The notes beneath the pieces were generated by a model. It was not told the DNA's origin. It saw only the letters and a program-made list of their open reading frames with translations, and made no database searches. From NCBI GenBank assembly GCA_910584985.1, contig CAJUDJ010000024.1, positions 1 through 23,728 of the forward strand: 23,728 nucleotides of DNA, written 5' to 3'. Shown here in pieces: positions 14,929 through 21,555 of this stretch. Every line of letters begins with the position of its first letter. The stretch's first letter is position 1. The DNA comes from an uncultured Eubacterium sp. (lineage in GTDB: Bacteria; Bacillota; Clostridia; Oscillospirales; Acutalibacteraceae). The translations under genes were made by a program, and so were the position numbers.

Positions 14929-15631
14929 AGATTTTTTTAAACAATTTTATTCAGAAACCTTCAGCAAAGAGGAAAACCGCAGAAGAATTATTGAAAGGGC
15001 ATCTGAAAACAAAAGGGTGCGGGTAAATAAAAAATGGACCTTGGCTTCAGTCTGTGCAGCGGCACTGATACTGTGCACGGTGCTTATATATACAAACGGT
15101 TCGGCACCGATAACAGGCCCTGTTGCCGAAAACAAGTCAACAGAAGCATTAAGCAGCGATACTTTGGTTATAAATGAAGCAGAAACAATCGCTGCGGAAA
15201 GGAAGATAGATGCCGAACTAAAGGAAATAAGCAGGATTCCCGATATGCCGCCGCATAATCTGTTTTCGGATTTGTCCGTTCCGAAAGATTTCGGAGATAC
15301 GGCATATACCTGCGCCGTATATGTAAGAAGCGGCATAAGCAAAAACCTGTCTGTCGGTTATGACTGTTTAGCCGGGTATGAGAAATCCTTTCAAAGCAGC
15401 AAAAGCGGCAGGAGCATTGTAATACAATATTCCGAAAGCGGAAAACCTGCCAGGGATTACCATTTTGAAAATGGAGAAAATTCCGTAATCAATAATTTTG
15501 AACTGAAAATATATAAATATGAAAATATTTACTTTACGGAATTTTATTACAGAAATGTTTATATTGATATTGAGGCAGTAGATATAACGATAGCGGAATT
15601 TCATTCGCTTTTAAAATCCATTATGCGATAG
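14918..15631 (+). CDS. Single-pass membrane protein, probable anti-sigma factor
   Basis: This 237-residue protein has a basic, helical cytoplasmic N-terminus (about 1-39), one transmembrane segment (about 40-59, TLASVCAAALILCTVLIY) and an outside domain of about 175 residues ending in LLKSIMR. AAGGAG is well placed before the ATG, which overlaps the sigma gene. Topology and position fit an anti-sigma factor that holds the ECF sigma at the membrane. There is no clear zinc-binding anti-sigma motif, and I do not recognise the outer domain, so the role is inferred from context. A terminator follows. Confidence 0.75.
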   Translation: MTDKDFFKQFYSETFSKEENRRRIIERASENKRVRVNKKWTLASVCAAALILCTVLIYTNGSAPITGPVAENKSTEALSSDTLVINEAETIAAERKIDAELKEISRIPDMPPHNLFSDLSVPKDFGDTAYTCAVYVRSGISKNLSVGYDCLAGYEKSFQSSKSGRSIVIQYSESGKPARDYHFENGENSVINNFELKIYKYENIYFTEFYYRNVYIDIEAVDITIAEFHSLLKSIMR

Positions 15632-15644
15632 TTTGAAAAAGCAG

Positions 15645-15674
15645 CAGCCGCTTTGAGTTAAGCGGCTGTTTTTT
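15645..15674. terminator. Terminator between the anti-sigma gene and the DtxR-family gene
   Basis: A 9-bp stem (15645-15653 with 15660-15668, CAGCCGCTT/AAGCGGCTG) is followed by T6 on the plus strand. On the minus strand the same hairpin is followed by CTGCTTTTT, so it can also end the converging DtxR-family gene, whose stop codon (15673-15675) overlaps it. Confidence 0.85.
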
Positions 15675-16047
15675 ATGTGTTTTTAATATCGGATATGAAT
15701 TTTTTTACGGCTTCAAAGCTTTCGGCGCTGATTACATGCTCAATACGGCATGCATCCTCAACCGCGGTTTCAGGATTCACGCCGATTGCAATCAGCCAGT
15801 TTGAAATTGCCGTGTGCCGTTCATATATGGTTTCGGCAATTTCCATTCCCTTGGCAAGCAGGGAAATATAGCCGTTGTCATCCACCTCAATATATCCGTT
15901 TTCACGCAGATTTTTCATAGCAACACTTACACTGGGCTTTGAAAAATCAAGCTCATTTACAATATCAATGGAACGCACAACACCTTTTCTGTTTTTTATA
16001 ATTAAAATGGTTTCAAGATAATTTTCTGCCGATTCCTGAATTTTCAT
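15673..16047 (-). CDS. DtxR-family metal-dependent repressor (iron type)
   Basis: This 124-residue regulator has a winged helix (about 22-65, RSIDIVNELDFSKPSVSVAM) and the metal-binding dimer domain. It lacks the SH3-like third domain, as in short Firmicute members. DACRIEHVIS matches the DtxR primary site (Cys100, Glu103, His104), where manganese-type MntR has Glu instead of Cys. His78 and Glu12 are also conserved, and Asn9 stands where DtxR has Met and MntR has Asp. It faces feoAAB, and inverted repeats of TTAG...CTAA type lie in both promoters. It probably represses ferrous iron uptake and itself when iron is plentiful. The ribosome site GGAG is rather far (14 nt) from the ATG. Confidence 0.88.
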   Translation of the reverse strand: MKIQESAENYLETILIIKNRKGVVRSIDIVNELDFSKPSVSVAMKNLRENGYIEVDDNGYISLLAKGMEIAETIYERHTAISNWLIAIGVNPETAVEDACRIEHVISAESFEAVKKFISDIKNT

Positions 16048-16093
16048 AATTAAATGTTCATCTCCGAGTATTATTAATAAATTAGATTTAAGC

Positions 16094-16124
16094 TTAGTTT
16101 AACATAAATAAAATGCTTTTTCAA
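16094..16124 (-). promoter_or_regulatory. Promoter of the DtxR-family gene with an overlapping half-palindrome
   Basis: On the minus strand, TTGAAA (16119-16124) and TAAACT (16096-16101) are 17 nt apart, a fair promoter. The sequence 16094-16107 (TTAGTTTAACATAA on the plus strand) shares the TTAGTTTAA half of the perfect palindrome before feoA, so the regulator may bind it and control itself. Confidence 0.5.
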
Positions 16125-16152
16125 TTTTTTTGAAAAAATTAACTTTTTTCTA

Positions 16153-16181
16153 TTGACAATCTGGTTAGTCGGTGCTAATAT
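16153..16181 (+). promoter_or_regulatory. feo promoter
   Basis: TTGACA (16153-16158) and TAATAT (16176-16181) are separated by 17 nt. The inverted repeat 16165-16178 (TTAGTCGGTGCTAA) fills the spacer and enters the -10 box, so a repressor bound there would block RNA polymerase. Confidence 0.75.
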
Positions 16182-16237
16182 AATCTCGGTTAGATAATTC
16201 TAACCATTTCTTTGAATAAAGAGTTAGTTTAAACTAT
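16165..16237. promoter_or_regulatory. Array of DtxR-type operator candidates before feoA
   Basis: Three inverted repeats share TTAG/CTAA-type half-sites. TTAGTCGGTGCTAA (16165-16178) has 4-bp arms and lies in the promoter. GGTTAGATAATTCTAACC (16188-16205) has perfect 7-bp arms and lies at or just after the start point. TTAGTTTAAACTAT (16224-16237) contains the perfect 12-bp palindrome TAGTTTAAACTA. Half-sites of this kind are known for DtxR/IdeR-type repressors. Binding is inferred. Confidence 0.65.
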
Positions 16238-16257
16238 CATGAAAAGAGAGAAGTGAA

Positions 16258-16470
16258 ATGATGCCTTTAACGTTAGCGGATACAGGTGCAGAAAACATTA
16301 TAAGGAAAATCGGCGGCAAGCCTGAGGTCAGGCAGCATCTTGAAAATCTTGGCTTTGTGGCTGGTGGAACAGTAAGTATCATTTCTGCAATCGGCGGTAA
16401 TTTGATTGTTAATGTAAAAAATTCCCGTATTGCAATCAGCAGGGAAATGGCAAGTAAAATAATGGTATAG
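16258..16470 (+). CDS. feoA: FeoA-family protein (first copy)
   Basis: This 70-residue protein is a single FeoA (SH3-like) domain, a small cytoplasmic partner of the ferrous iron transporter FeoB. Typical features are HLENLGFVAGGTVSIIS and the closing NSRIAISREMASKIMV. A purine-rich AGAGAAG site precedes it, and translation may begin at 16258 or at the adjacent ATG 16261. It is the first gene of feoA-feoA-feoB. Compared with the second copy, it lacks the basic VKRRIMDMG segment, so the two may have different contacts with FeoB. Confidence 0.9.
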   Translation: MMPLTLADTGAENIIRKIGGKPEVRQHLENLGFVAGGTVSIISAIGGNLIVNVKNSRIAISREMASKIMV

Positions 16471-16480
16471 GAGGATACAT

Positions 16481-16705
16481 ATGAGAACTTTAAAAGAAGC
16501 AAAAATCGGTGAAACCGTTAAGGTTATCAAGCTTCACGGTGAAGGTGCTGTAAAGCGTCGTATTATGGATATGGGAATAACACGCGGGGTGAATGTTCAT
16601 ATCCGAAAAGTTGCTCCTCTTGGTGATCCAATTGAAATTACGGTTCGCGGATATGAACTTTCGCTCAGAAAAGCGGATGCACAGATGATTGAAATTGAAA
16701 ATTGA
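16481..16705 (+). CDS. feoA: FeoA-family protein (second copy)
   Basis: This 74-residue protein is a second FeoA domain with the classic pattern: LKEAKIGETVKVIKLHG, AVKRRIMDMGITRG, and DPIEITVRGYELSLRKADA near the end. It is preceded by GGAGG 6 nt upstream of the ATG and lies 10 nt after the first copy. Two FeoA proteins before FeoB are common in Clostridia. Both probably act on the FeoB G domain or help assemble the transporter. A hairpin and an operator-like palindrome separate it from feoB. Confidence 0.93.
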   Translation: MRTLKEAKIGETVKVIKLHGEGAVKRRIMDMGITRGVNVHIRKVAPLGDPIEITVRGYELSLRKADAQMIEIEN

Positions 16706-16712
16706 CATTAGC

Positions 16713-16765
16713 AGGGCAAAGAGCACTTTGCCCTATATATTGAACAGGCGGTTAGTGCAAACTAA
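16713..16765 (+). promoter_or_regulatory. feoA-feoB intergenic hairpin and operator-like palindrome
   Basis: A 9-bp hairpin (16713-16721 with 16726-16734, AGGGCAAAG/CTTTGCCCT) has no T run after it, so it looks like an RNA stability or partial-attenuation element rather than a full terminator. It is followed by TTAGTGCAAACTAA (16752-16765, 5-bp arms), the fourth site of the feo operator type, 22 nt before the feoB start. No convincing feoB promoter was found. Confidence 0.55.
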
Positions 16766-16787
16766 TTGACAAGAAAGGATAAAAAAT

Positions 16788-19214
16788 ATGAGTATCAAAA
16801 TTGCTCTTGCAGGCAATCCGAACTGCGGAAAAACCACATTGTTTAATGCCCTTACAGGCTCTAATCAGTTTGTGGGAAACTGGCCCGGTGTTACAGTTGA
16901 AAAAAAGGAAGGCAAGCTAAAAAAACACAGTGATGTTATAATTACTGATTTGCCGGGTATTTATTCGCTTTCACCTTACACACTTGAAGAGGTTGTCGCA
17001 AGGAATTATTTAATTTCAGAACGACCTGATGCAATTCTTAATATTGTTGACGGAACAAACCTTGAAAGAAACCTTTATCTTACAACCCAGCTTACAGAGC
17101 TTGGAATTCCTGTTGTTATTGCTGTTAATATGATGGATGTTGTTAGGAAAAACGGCGATAAAATCAATATTTTGGAACTTTCCAGAGCAATCGGGTGCAG
17201 GGTTGTTGAGATTTCAGCATTGAAGGGAACCGGAACTGTTGAGGCTGCCGAAGCTGCCATTTATGCAGCACAGGGCGAAATCACTGTTCCTCAGCACAGC
17301 TTCAGCGGCACTGTTGAACATGCACTTGCCCATATTGAAGAGGTTTCGGTTCACGGTTTGCCTGAAGAACAGCAGCGCTGGTATGCAATAAAGCTTTTTG
17401 AAAGAGATGAAAAAGTACTTTCACAGCTTAATTTAAGCAAGGAAATCATTGAACATATTGAAAAGGATATTGTTTCTGCTGAAAATGAGCTTGATGATGA
17501 TGCAGAAAGTATTATTACAAATGAAAGATATCTGTTTATTGCTTCAATTATTAAAGGCTGTTATAAGAAGAAAAATAAAAATAAGTTGACAGCCTCTGAT
17601 AAAATTGATAAAGTTGTTACAAACAGATTTGCGGCACTTCCGATTTTTGCGGTTATTATGTTTCTTGTGTATTATATTTCCATTTCAACGGTGGGCGGTT
17701 TTGTTACGGACTGGACGAATGACGGCTTGTTCGGCGATGGCTTCCATCCGCTTGGAATCGGATCTTCTGATTATGATGAAGCAATAACCGAATATGCGAT
17801 TGATAATGTGTGGACAGAAGATGTAATTGCAACCGTTGATACTGCTGTAAAGGCAGATGTAATCGGTGCTGAAGATATCAAAACAGCTATTGATGAAGAA
17901 GATTTCGGCGCATTTGACGAAGCTTATGCCAGTTATGGCGAATCTCTTGCCATTGAGGGCTTTGATATTTCAGAAACAGTAGATGCCGCTCTTGAAGCCG
18001 AAGATGTTCCTGCAGCAGAGGATTACGGCGTATGGTGGAATGGTATTCCTGTTCTTGTTCAGAATGGTCTTGATAAAATCAATTGTGCAGAATGGCTTTC
18101 CGGACTGGTTGTTGACGGAATCATCGGCGGTGTGGGTGCAGTTCTTGGCTTTGTTCCACAAATGCTTGTACTTTTTATTATGCTTGCTTTCCTTGAAGGC
18201 TGCGGCTATATGGCGCGTATTGCCTTTGTGCTTGACAGAATTTTCCGTAAATTCGGCTTAAGCGGTAAATCCTTTATTCCGATGCTTATCGGCACAGGCT
18301 GCGGTGTGCCCGGTATTATGGCATCACGCACGATTGAAAACGACCGCGACAGAAAGATGACGATTATGACAACCACCTTCATTCCGTGCGGTGCAAAGCT
18401 TCCTATTATTGCCATGATAGCACATGCTTTGTTCGGCGGTGCAAAATGGGTTGCCCCAAGTGCATACTTCCTTGGTATGGCGGCAATTATAATTTCAGGT
18501 ATAATGCTTAAGAAAACAAAAATGTTCTCAGGCGATCCGGCGCCGTTTGTTATGGAACTTCCTGCATATCACTGGCCAACAGTAGGAAATGTTCTTCGTT
18601 CAATGTGGGAACGCGGCTCTTCATTTATCAAAAAGGCAGGAACAATCATTCTGGTTTCTTCTGTATTTATCTGGGCGGCATCTGTGCTTGGCGTTGTAGA
18701 CGGTTCATTTACCTTTAATCCTGATATGGAACTTGAATCAAGTATTCTTGGTATGATTGGCAGTGCGGTTTGCTGGATATTCAAGCCCATCGGCTTTGGC
18801 ACAATCAAGGCAACCGTTGCAACAGTAATGGGTCTTGTTGCAAAAGAAGAGGTTGTTGGTGTATTCGGTGTGCTTGATTTTGAAAGCATGACTCAGCTTG
18901 CAGGCTATTCCTTCCTTATCTTCAATCTTCTTTGTGCGCCTTGCTTTGCGGCTATCGGTGCAATTAAAAGGGAAATGAACAGTGCAAAATGGACTCTGTT
19001 TGCTGTTGGCTATCAGTGTTTATTTGCATATGCAATTTCACTTATTGTATACCAGTTCGGTATGCTGTTTACAGGAAACGCAAATATAATAGGTGTAATA
19101 TGTGCTGCTGTAATTCTTGCATTAATTATTTATATGCTTGTTAAGCCTTATAAGGAATCCAATTCGCTTAAAGTTAATGTAAAAACCTCTAAAAAGGAAT
19201 TGATTAAAAAATAA
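16788..19214 (+). CDS. feoB: Ferrous iron transport protein B
   Basis: FeoB is the GTPase-linked membrane permease for Fe2+. The N-terminal G domain has G1 GNPNCGKTT (9-17), G3 DLPG (54-57), G4 NMMD (114-117) and G5 SALKG (143-147), followed by a helical regulatory domain and a transmembrane region with the GYMARIAF, GTGCGVPG and FIPCGAKLP motifs. The length of 808 residues is above the more common 660-770. Much of the excess is an acidic stretch of about 90 residues (about 320-412) between the first membrane helix and the WLSGLVVDGIIGG helix, with many Asp/Glu and no Cys or His. AAAGGA precedes the ATG. A small Cys-rich membrane protein follows 14 nt later. Confidence 0.96.
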   Translation: MSIKIALAGNPNCGKTTLFNALTGSNQFVGNWPGVTVEKKEGKLKKHSDVIITDLPGIYSLSPYTLEEVVARNYLISERPDAILNIVDGTNLERNLYLTTQLTELGIPVVIAVNMMDVVRKNGDKINILELSRAIGCRVVEISALKGTGTVEAAEAAIYAAQGEITVPQHSFSGTVEHALAHIEEVSVHGLPEEQQRWYAIKLFERDEKVLSQLNLSKEIIEHIEKDIVSAENELDDDAESIITNERYLFIASIIKGCYKKKNKNKLTASDKIDKVVTNRFAALPIFAVIMFLVYYISISTVGGFVTDWTNDGLFGDGFHPLGIGSSDYDEAITEYAIDNVWTEDVIATVDTAVKADVIGAEDIKTAIDEEDFGAFDEAYASYGESLAIEGFDISETVDAALEAEDVPAAEDYGVWWNGIPVLVQNGLDKINCAEWLSGLVVDGIIGGVGAVLGFVPQMLVLFIMLAFLEGCGYMARIAFVLDRIFRKFGLSGKSFIPMLIGTGCGVPGIMASRTIENDRDRKMTIMTTTFIPCGAKLPIIAMIAHALFGGAKWVAPSAYFLGMAAIIISGIMLKKTKMFSGDPAPFVMELPAYHWPTVGNVLRSMWERGSSFIKKAGTIILVSSVFIWAASVLGVVDGSFTFNPDMELESSILGMIGSAVCWIFKPIGFGTIKATVATVMGLVAKEEVVGVFGVLDFESMTQLAGYSFLIFNLLCAPCFAAIGAIKREMNSAKWTLFAVGYQCLFAYAISLIVYQFGMLFTGNANIIGVICAAVILALIIYMLVKPYKESNSLKVNVKTSKKELIKK

Positions 19215-19228
19215 AAGGAGTATATTTT

Positions 19229-19408
19229 ATGCTTGCATTTTTAATTGAAAATCTTGCAACTATTCTTGTTGCTGCAACTGTTATTGTAATCTTGGCGGCA
19301 ATTATCCTTAAAATGATTTCTGATAAAAAGAAGGGGAACACTTCCTGCGGATGCGGCTGTGAAAATTGCGCTGCATCGGAAATCTGCCATAAAAAAGAAA
19401 ATAAATAA
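19229..19408 (+). CDS. FeoB-associated Cys-rich membrane protein
   Basis: This 59-residue protein has AAAAGGAG 8 nt before its ATG and lies 14 nt after feoB. An N-terminal membrane helix (about residues 3-28, FLIENLATILVAATVIVILA) is followed by a Lys-rich stretch and a Cys cluster: SCGCGCENC, then EICHKK. This is the arrangement of the small FeoB-associated proteins found after feoB in many Firmicutes. The five Cys and the His could hold iron or a cluster near the transporter on the cytoplasmic side, but their role is not established. Confidence 0.88.
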   Translation: MLAFLIENLATILVAATVIVILAAIILKMISDKKKGNTSCGCGCENCAASEICHKKENK

Positions 19409-19424
19409 GCATTTGAAAAAACAC

Positions 19425-19453
19425 AAAGAGCTGTTCATTACGAACAGCTCTTT
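19425..19453. terminator. Terminator between the feo operon and the converging GNAT gene
   Basis: A 12-bp stem (19425-19436 with 19442-19453, AAAGAGCTGTTC/GAACAGCTCTTT) has a 5-nt loop and is followed by AAACTTTTTCT on the plus strand. On the minus strand the arm is followed by TGTGTTTTTTC. The stop codon of the converging gene (19438-19440) lies in the loop, so it serves both units. Confidence 0.8.
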
Positions 19454-20046
19454 AAACTTTTTCTTAAAACCAATCTCCATTTTGTTTCTGCACACATTTC
19501 AAAACCGAATTTTTTGTATAAATTAAGCGGACCTACATAGTTGTAATACATATCGGTTTTTTCCTTGTTCGGATATGCCTCAATATAATCATATCCGTCA
19601 GCACGGGCATCTTCTATAACTTTTTCAAGCAATGCGGATGCAATACCTTTTCCGCGCATTTCGGGCGCAACAGTAAAGCAGAAAACGGATTTAATCTTTT
19701 CTTTTGATTTTTTGTTAATCTGTTTGTTTTCTATCAGGTTTTTCCAGCCAAAACAATGCAGGCAATCCTTTCGGCTGTTTGCATTGCACCAGCCGATAAC
19801 TTTGCCGTCAGCATAGGCAAGATAGCCCTGTAAAAGATTGTTGTTCACATAATCAATTGCGTATTGTTTTCTGATGTTCGGATCAAAATAGTTTTTTCTT
19901 TTGGCGATACGGTTATTATGTGCGGCACAGTAATTTGTGCAGTAGCATCTGTCCCATTCCTTATTATCTGTGTGCGCAACATTTTCAAAAAAATGTAAAT
20001 AATCGTCAAGAAGCTTCGGTCGTAATCGGCGGATTTCAATTTTCAT
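19438..20046 (-). CDS. GNAT-family N-acetyltransferase with Cys-rich N-terminus
   Basis: This 202-residue protein has the GNAT acetyl-CoA motif CFTVAPEMRGKGIASALLEKV (about 127-147) and the closing LNLYKKFGFEM. The N-terminal part is unusual in its Cys content: WDRCYCTNYC (Cys34, Cys36, Cys40), then CLHCFGW further on. A wider search could show whether these bind a metal. It is the last of three minus-strand genes after the pseudouridine synthase and the membrane protein, 7 nt from the latter, with AGGTTGAT upstream as a fair ribosome site. The substrate is unknown. Confidence 0.85.
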   Translation of the reverse strand: MKIEIRRLRPKLLDDYLHFFENVAHTDNKEWDRCYCTNYCAAHNNRIAKRKNYFDPNIRKQYAIDYVNNNLLQGYLAYADGKVIGWCNANSRKDCLHCFGWKNLIENKQINKKSKEKIKSVFCFTVAPEMRGKGIASALLEKVIEDARADGYDYIEAYPNKEKTDMYYNYVGPLNLYKKFGFEMCAETKWRLVLRKSLKSCS

Positions 20047-20053
20047 AAGCTTA

Positions 20054-20524
20054 TCAACCTTTTATTTTTTCATCAAGAATGTGTTTTGCCAATTCCTTTT
20101 TTATCTTTTTCAGCGAGCCTTTTGTGCAGAGCCCCACATCAATGGTTACTATCTTACCGCTGTTTAATGTAATGATAAACAGTGTGTGCCTGTCAATAAA
20201 ATTTTTTTTCAGGCTGGCTTTTGTGTCCTGATAGGTTTCAATTTCTTCAATCTCGCTGTAATTAAACAGATTGTTTTCATCAAGACAGGTGAATTCCAGT
20301 TTGTCCTCATAGAAGAAAATGCCGTTTTTCAGAATTTCCTTTGTTACAAGGAAGCCTGTTATAATCGCAAAAATTTCAATCACAGCAAAGAAAACGGATG
20401 CTGCACCGGGTGCTTCAATCAGTTTTTTTACGGCGAAAACCGCAAAGCCTATAACCGCACAGTCCAGAAGGGCTATAACGGCTATTGTAATCGGCGATAG
20501 TATTCTTATGAATTTCTTTTCCAT
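20054..20524 (-). CDS. Small membrane protein with a PH-like C-terminal domain
   Basis: This 156-residue protein has two membrane segments (about 9-33 and 42-62), then a polar strand-rich domain with YEDKLEFTCLDE, NYSEIEEIETYQ and HTLFIITLNSGKIVTIDVG, ending in a Lys-rich helix. That pattern resembles the small bacterial PH-like domains attached to membrane helices, but this is only a resemblance. AAGGAGATG is well placed upstream and overlaps the end of the preceding gene, with 3 nt between the stop and the ATG, so the two are co-translated. Function unknown. Confidence 0.75.
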   Translation of the reverse strand: MEKKFIRILSPITIAVIALLDCAVIGFAVFAVKKLIEAPGAASVFFAVIEIFAIITGFLVTKEILKNGIFFYEDKLEFTCLDENNLFNYSEIEEIETYQDTKASLKKNFIDRHTLFIITLNSGKIVTIDVGLCTKGSLKKIKKELAKHILDEKIKG

Positions 20525-20527
20525 CTT

Positions 20528-21469
20528 TTACTTCATCTCCTTAAATGCTTTAAACAGTTCACAGTCCGTAATTTCAAATGCTCTGCCGTTTAAATATGCA
20601 AGCGTTCCTGTATCGTTCATATTGAAAACCAGTTTGTAGCTGTATAATGCCTGGCGGTATCTGCCTTGTTCTTTTCCGTATTTTCCGTCATTCAGCAACG
20701 GATGACCTATATGTGCCATATGCGCTCTGATCTGATGGGTTCTGCCTGTTTTCAGGTCTATTTCAAGCAGGGATTTTCCGTTTTTATATTCCAGCACAGT
20801 GTATTTTGTAACAATTTTTTTCGCGTTTTCCTTTTCCGAGTCATAAACCGTTACTTTGTTTTTGACTGTATCTTTTGAAAGATATGCCGTAAGCGTATCG
20901 GTTTCCTTATCCATTTTTCCGTGAACAACGGCAAGATAATATTTTTCGATATCACGGTTTTTAATTTTTTCATTCAAAACACGCAGTGCTTCTGCATTTT
21001 TAGCTGCAATAACAATGCCGCCGGTGTTTCTGTCTATCCGGTTGGCAAGAGATGGCGTAAAGGTGGTGCTGCTTTCAGGCTGCCATTCGCCCTTTTCATA
21101 AAGATAACGCTTCACAGATGCAATCAGCGTATCCACATATTCACTGCCGTTCGGATGGCAGAGCATGCCGACCTTTTTATTTATAAGCAGAATGTTTTCA
21201 TCCTCATAAATTATGTCAAGCTGTTTTGAGGCTTTTGTGAAATCATAATGCTTTACTTTTTCTTCAAGCACATCGTCCTTCAGATAAAACGCTATAACAT
21301 CGCCCTGCTTCAGCAGAGCAGATGGATCGGTTCGCTTTTTATTCACCTTTATATTCTTTTTTCGGATTTCCTTGAACATTAATGATTTCGGCAGCTTCGG
21401 AAAGGTTTTCAGAATGAATTTATCAACCCGCTGGCCCGCATCATTTTCAGATATGGTAAAACTTTTCAT
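20528..21469 (-). CDS. RluA-family RNA pseudouridine synthase
   Basis: This 313-residue enzyme converts uridine to pseudouridine in rRNA or tRNA. An N-terminal S4 RNA-binding domain (about 13-75, AGQRVDKFILKTFPKLPKSL) is followed by the catalytic domain: LANRIDRNTGG (catalytic Asp146; the usual HRLD-x-TSG reads NRID-x-NTGG) and LKTGRTHQIRAHMAHIGHPL. The target position cannot be told from sequence. There is no Shine-Dalgarno before ATG 21469; the -10 box ends only 6 nt upstream, suggesting a nearly leaderless transcript. It heads a three-gene minus-strand operon and is divergent from uvrB. Confidence 0.92.
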   Translation of the reverse strand: MKSFTISENDAGQRVDKFILKTFPKLPKSLMFKEIRKKNIKVNKKRTDPSALLKQGDVIAFYLKDDVLEEKVKHYDFTKASKQLDIIYEDENILLINKKVGMLCHPNGSEYVDTLIASVKRYLYEKGEWQPESSTTFTPSLANRIDRNTGGIVIAAKNAEALRVLNEKIKNRDIEKYYLAVVHGKMDKETDTLTAYLSKDTVKNKVTVYDSEKENAKKIVTKYTVLEYKNGKSLLEIDLKTGRTHQIRAHMAHIGHPLLNDGKYGKEQGRYRQALYSYKLVFNMNDTGTLAYLNGRAFEITDCELFKAFKEMK

Positions 21470-21475
21470 AAATTA

Positions 21476-21504
21476 ATTATATATTATAAATTGCAAAATG
21501 TAAA
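21476..21504 (-). promoter_or_regulatory. Promoter of the pseudouridine synthase operon
   Basis: On the minus strand, TTTACA (21499-21504) and TATAAT (21476-21481) are 17 nt apart. The -10 box is only 6 nt from the ATG, so transcription would start at or within a base or two of the start codon. A second TATAAT (21483-21488) lacks a matching -35 box. Confidence 0.65.
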
Positions 21505-21519
21505 TATATATGCTATACT
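21491..21519 (+). promoter_or_regulatory. uvrB promoter
   Basis: TTGCAA (21491-21496) and TATACT (21514-21519), preceded by TGC, are 17 nt apart. It overlaps the divergent promoter of the pseudouridine synthase, so the two may compete for polymerase. No GAAC...GTTC-type LexA site was seen in 21470-21555. Confidence 0.65.
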
Positions 21520-21555
21520 AACTGCGATTATGCAGTAAAAAGGAAAATATTTTGA

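Noticed and set aside
16713..16734. Hairpin between the second feoA and feoB as a full terminator
   Set aside because: There is no T run after the stem and feoB follows with no clear promoter, so complete termination is unlikely.
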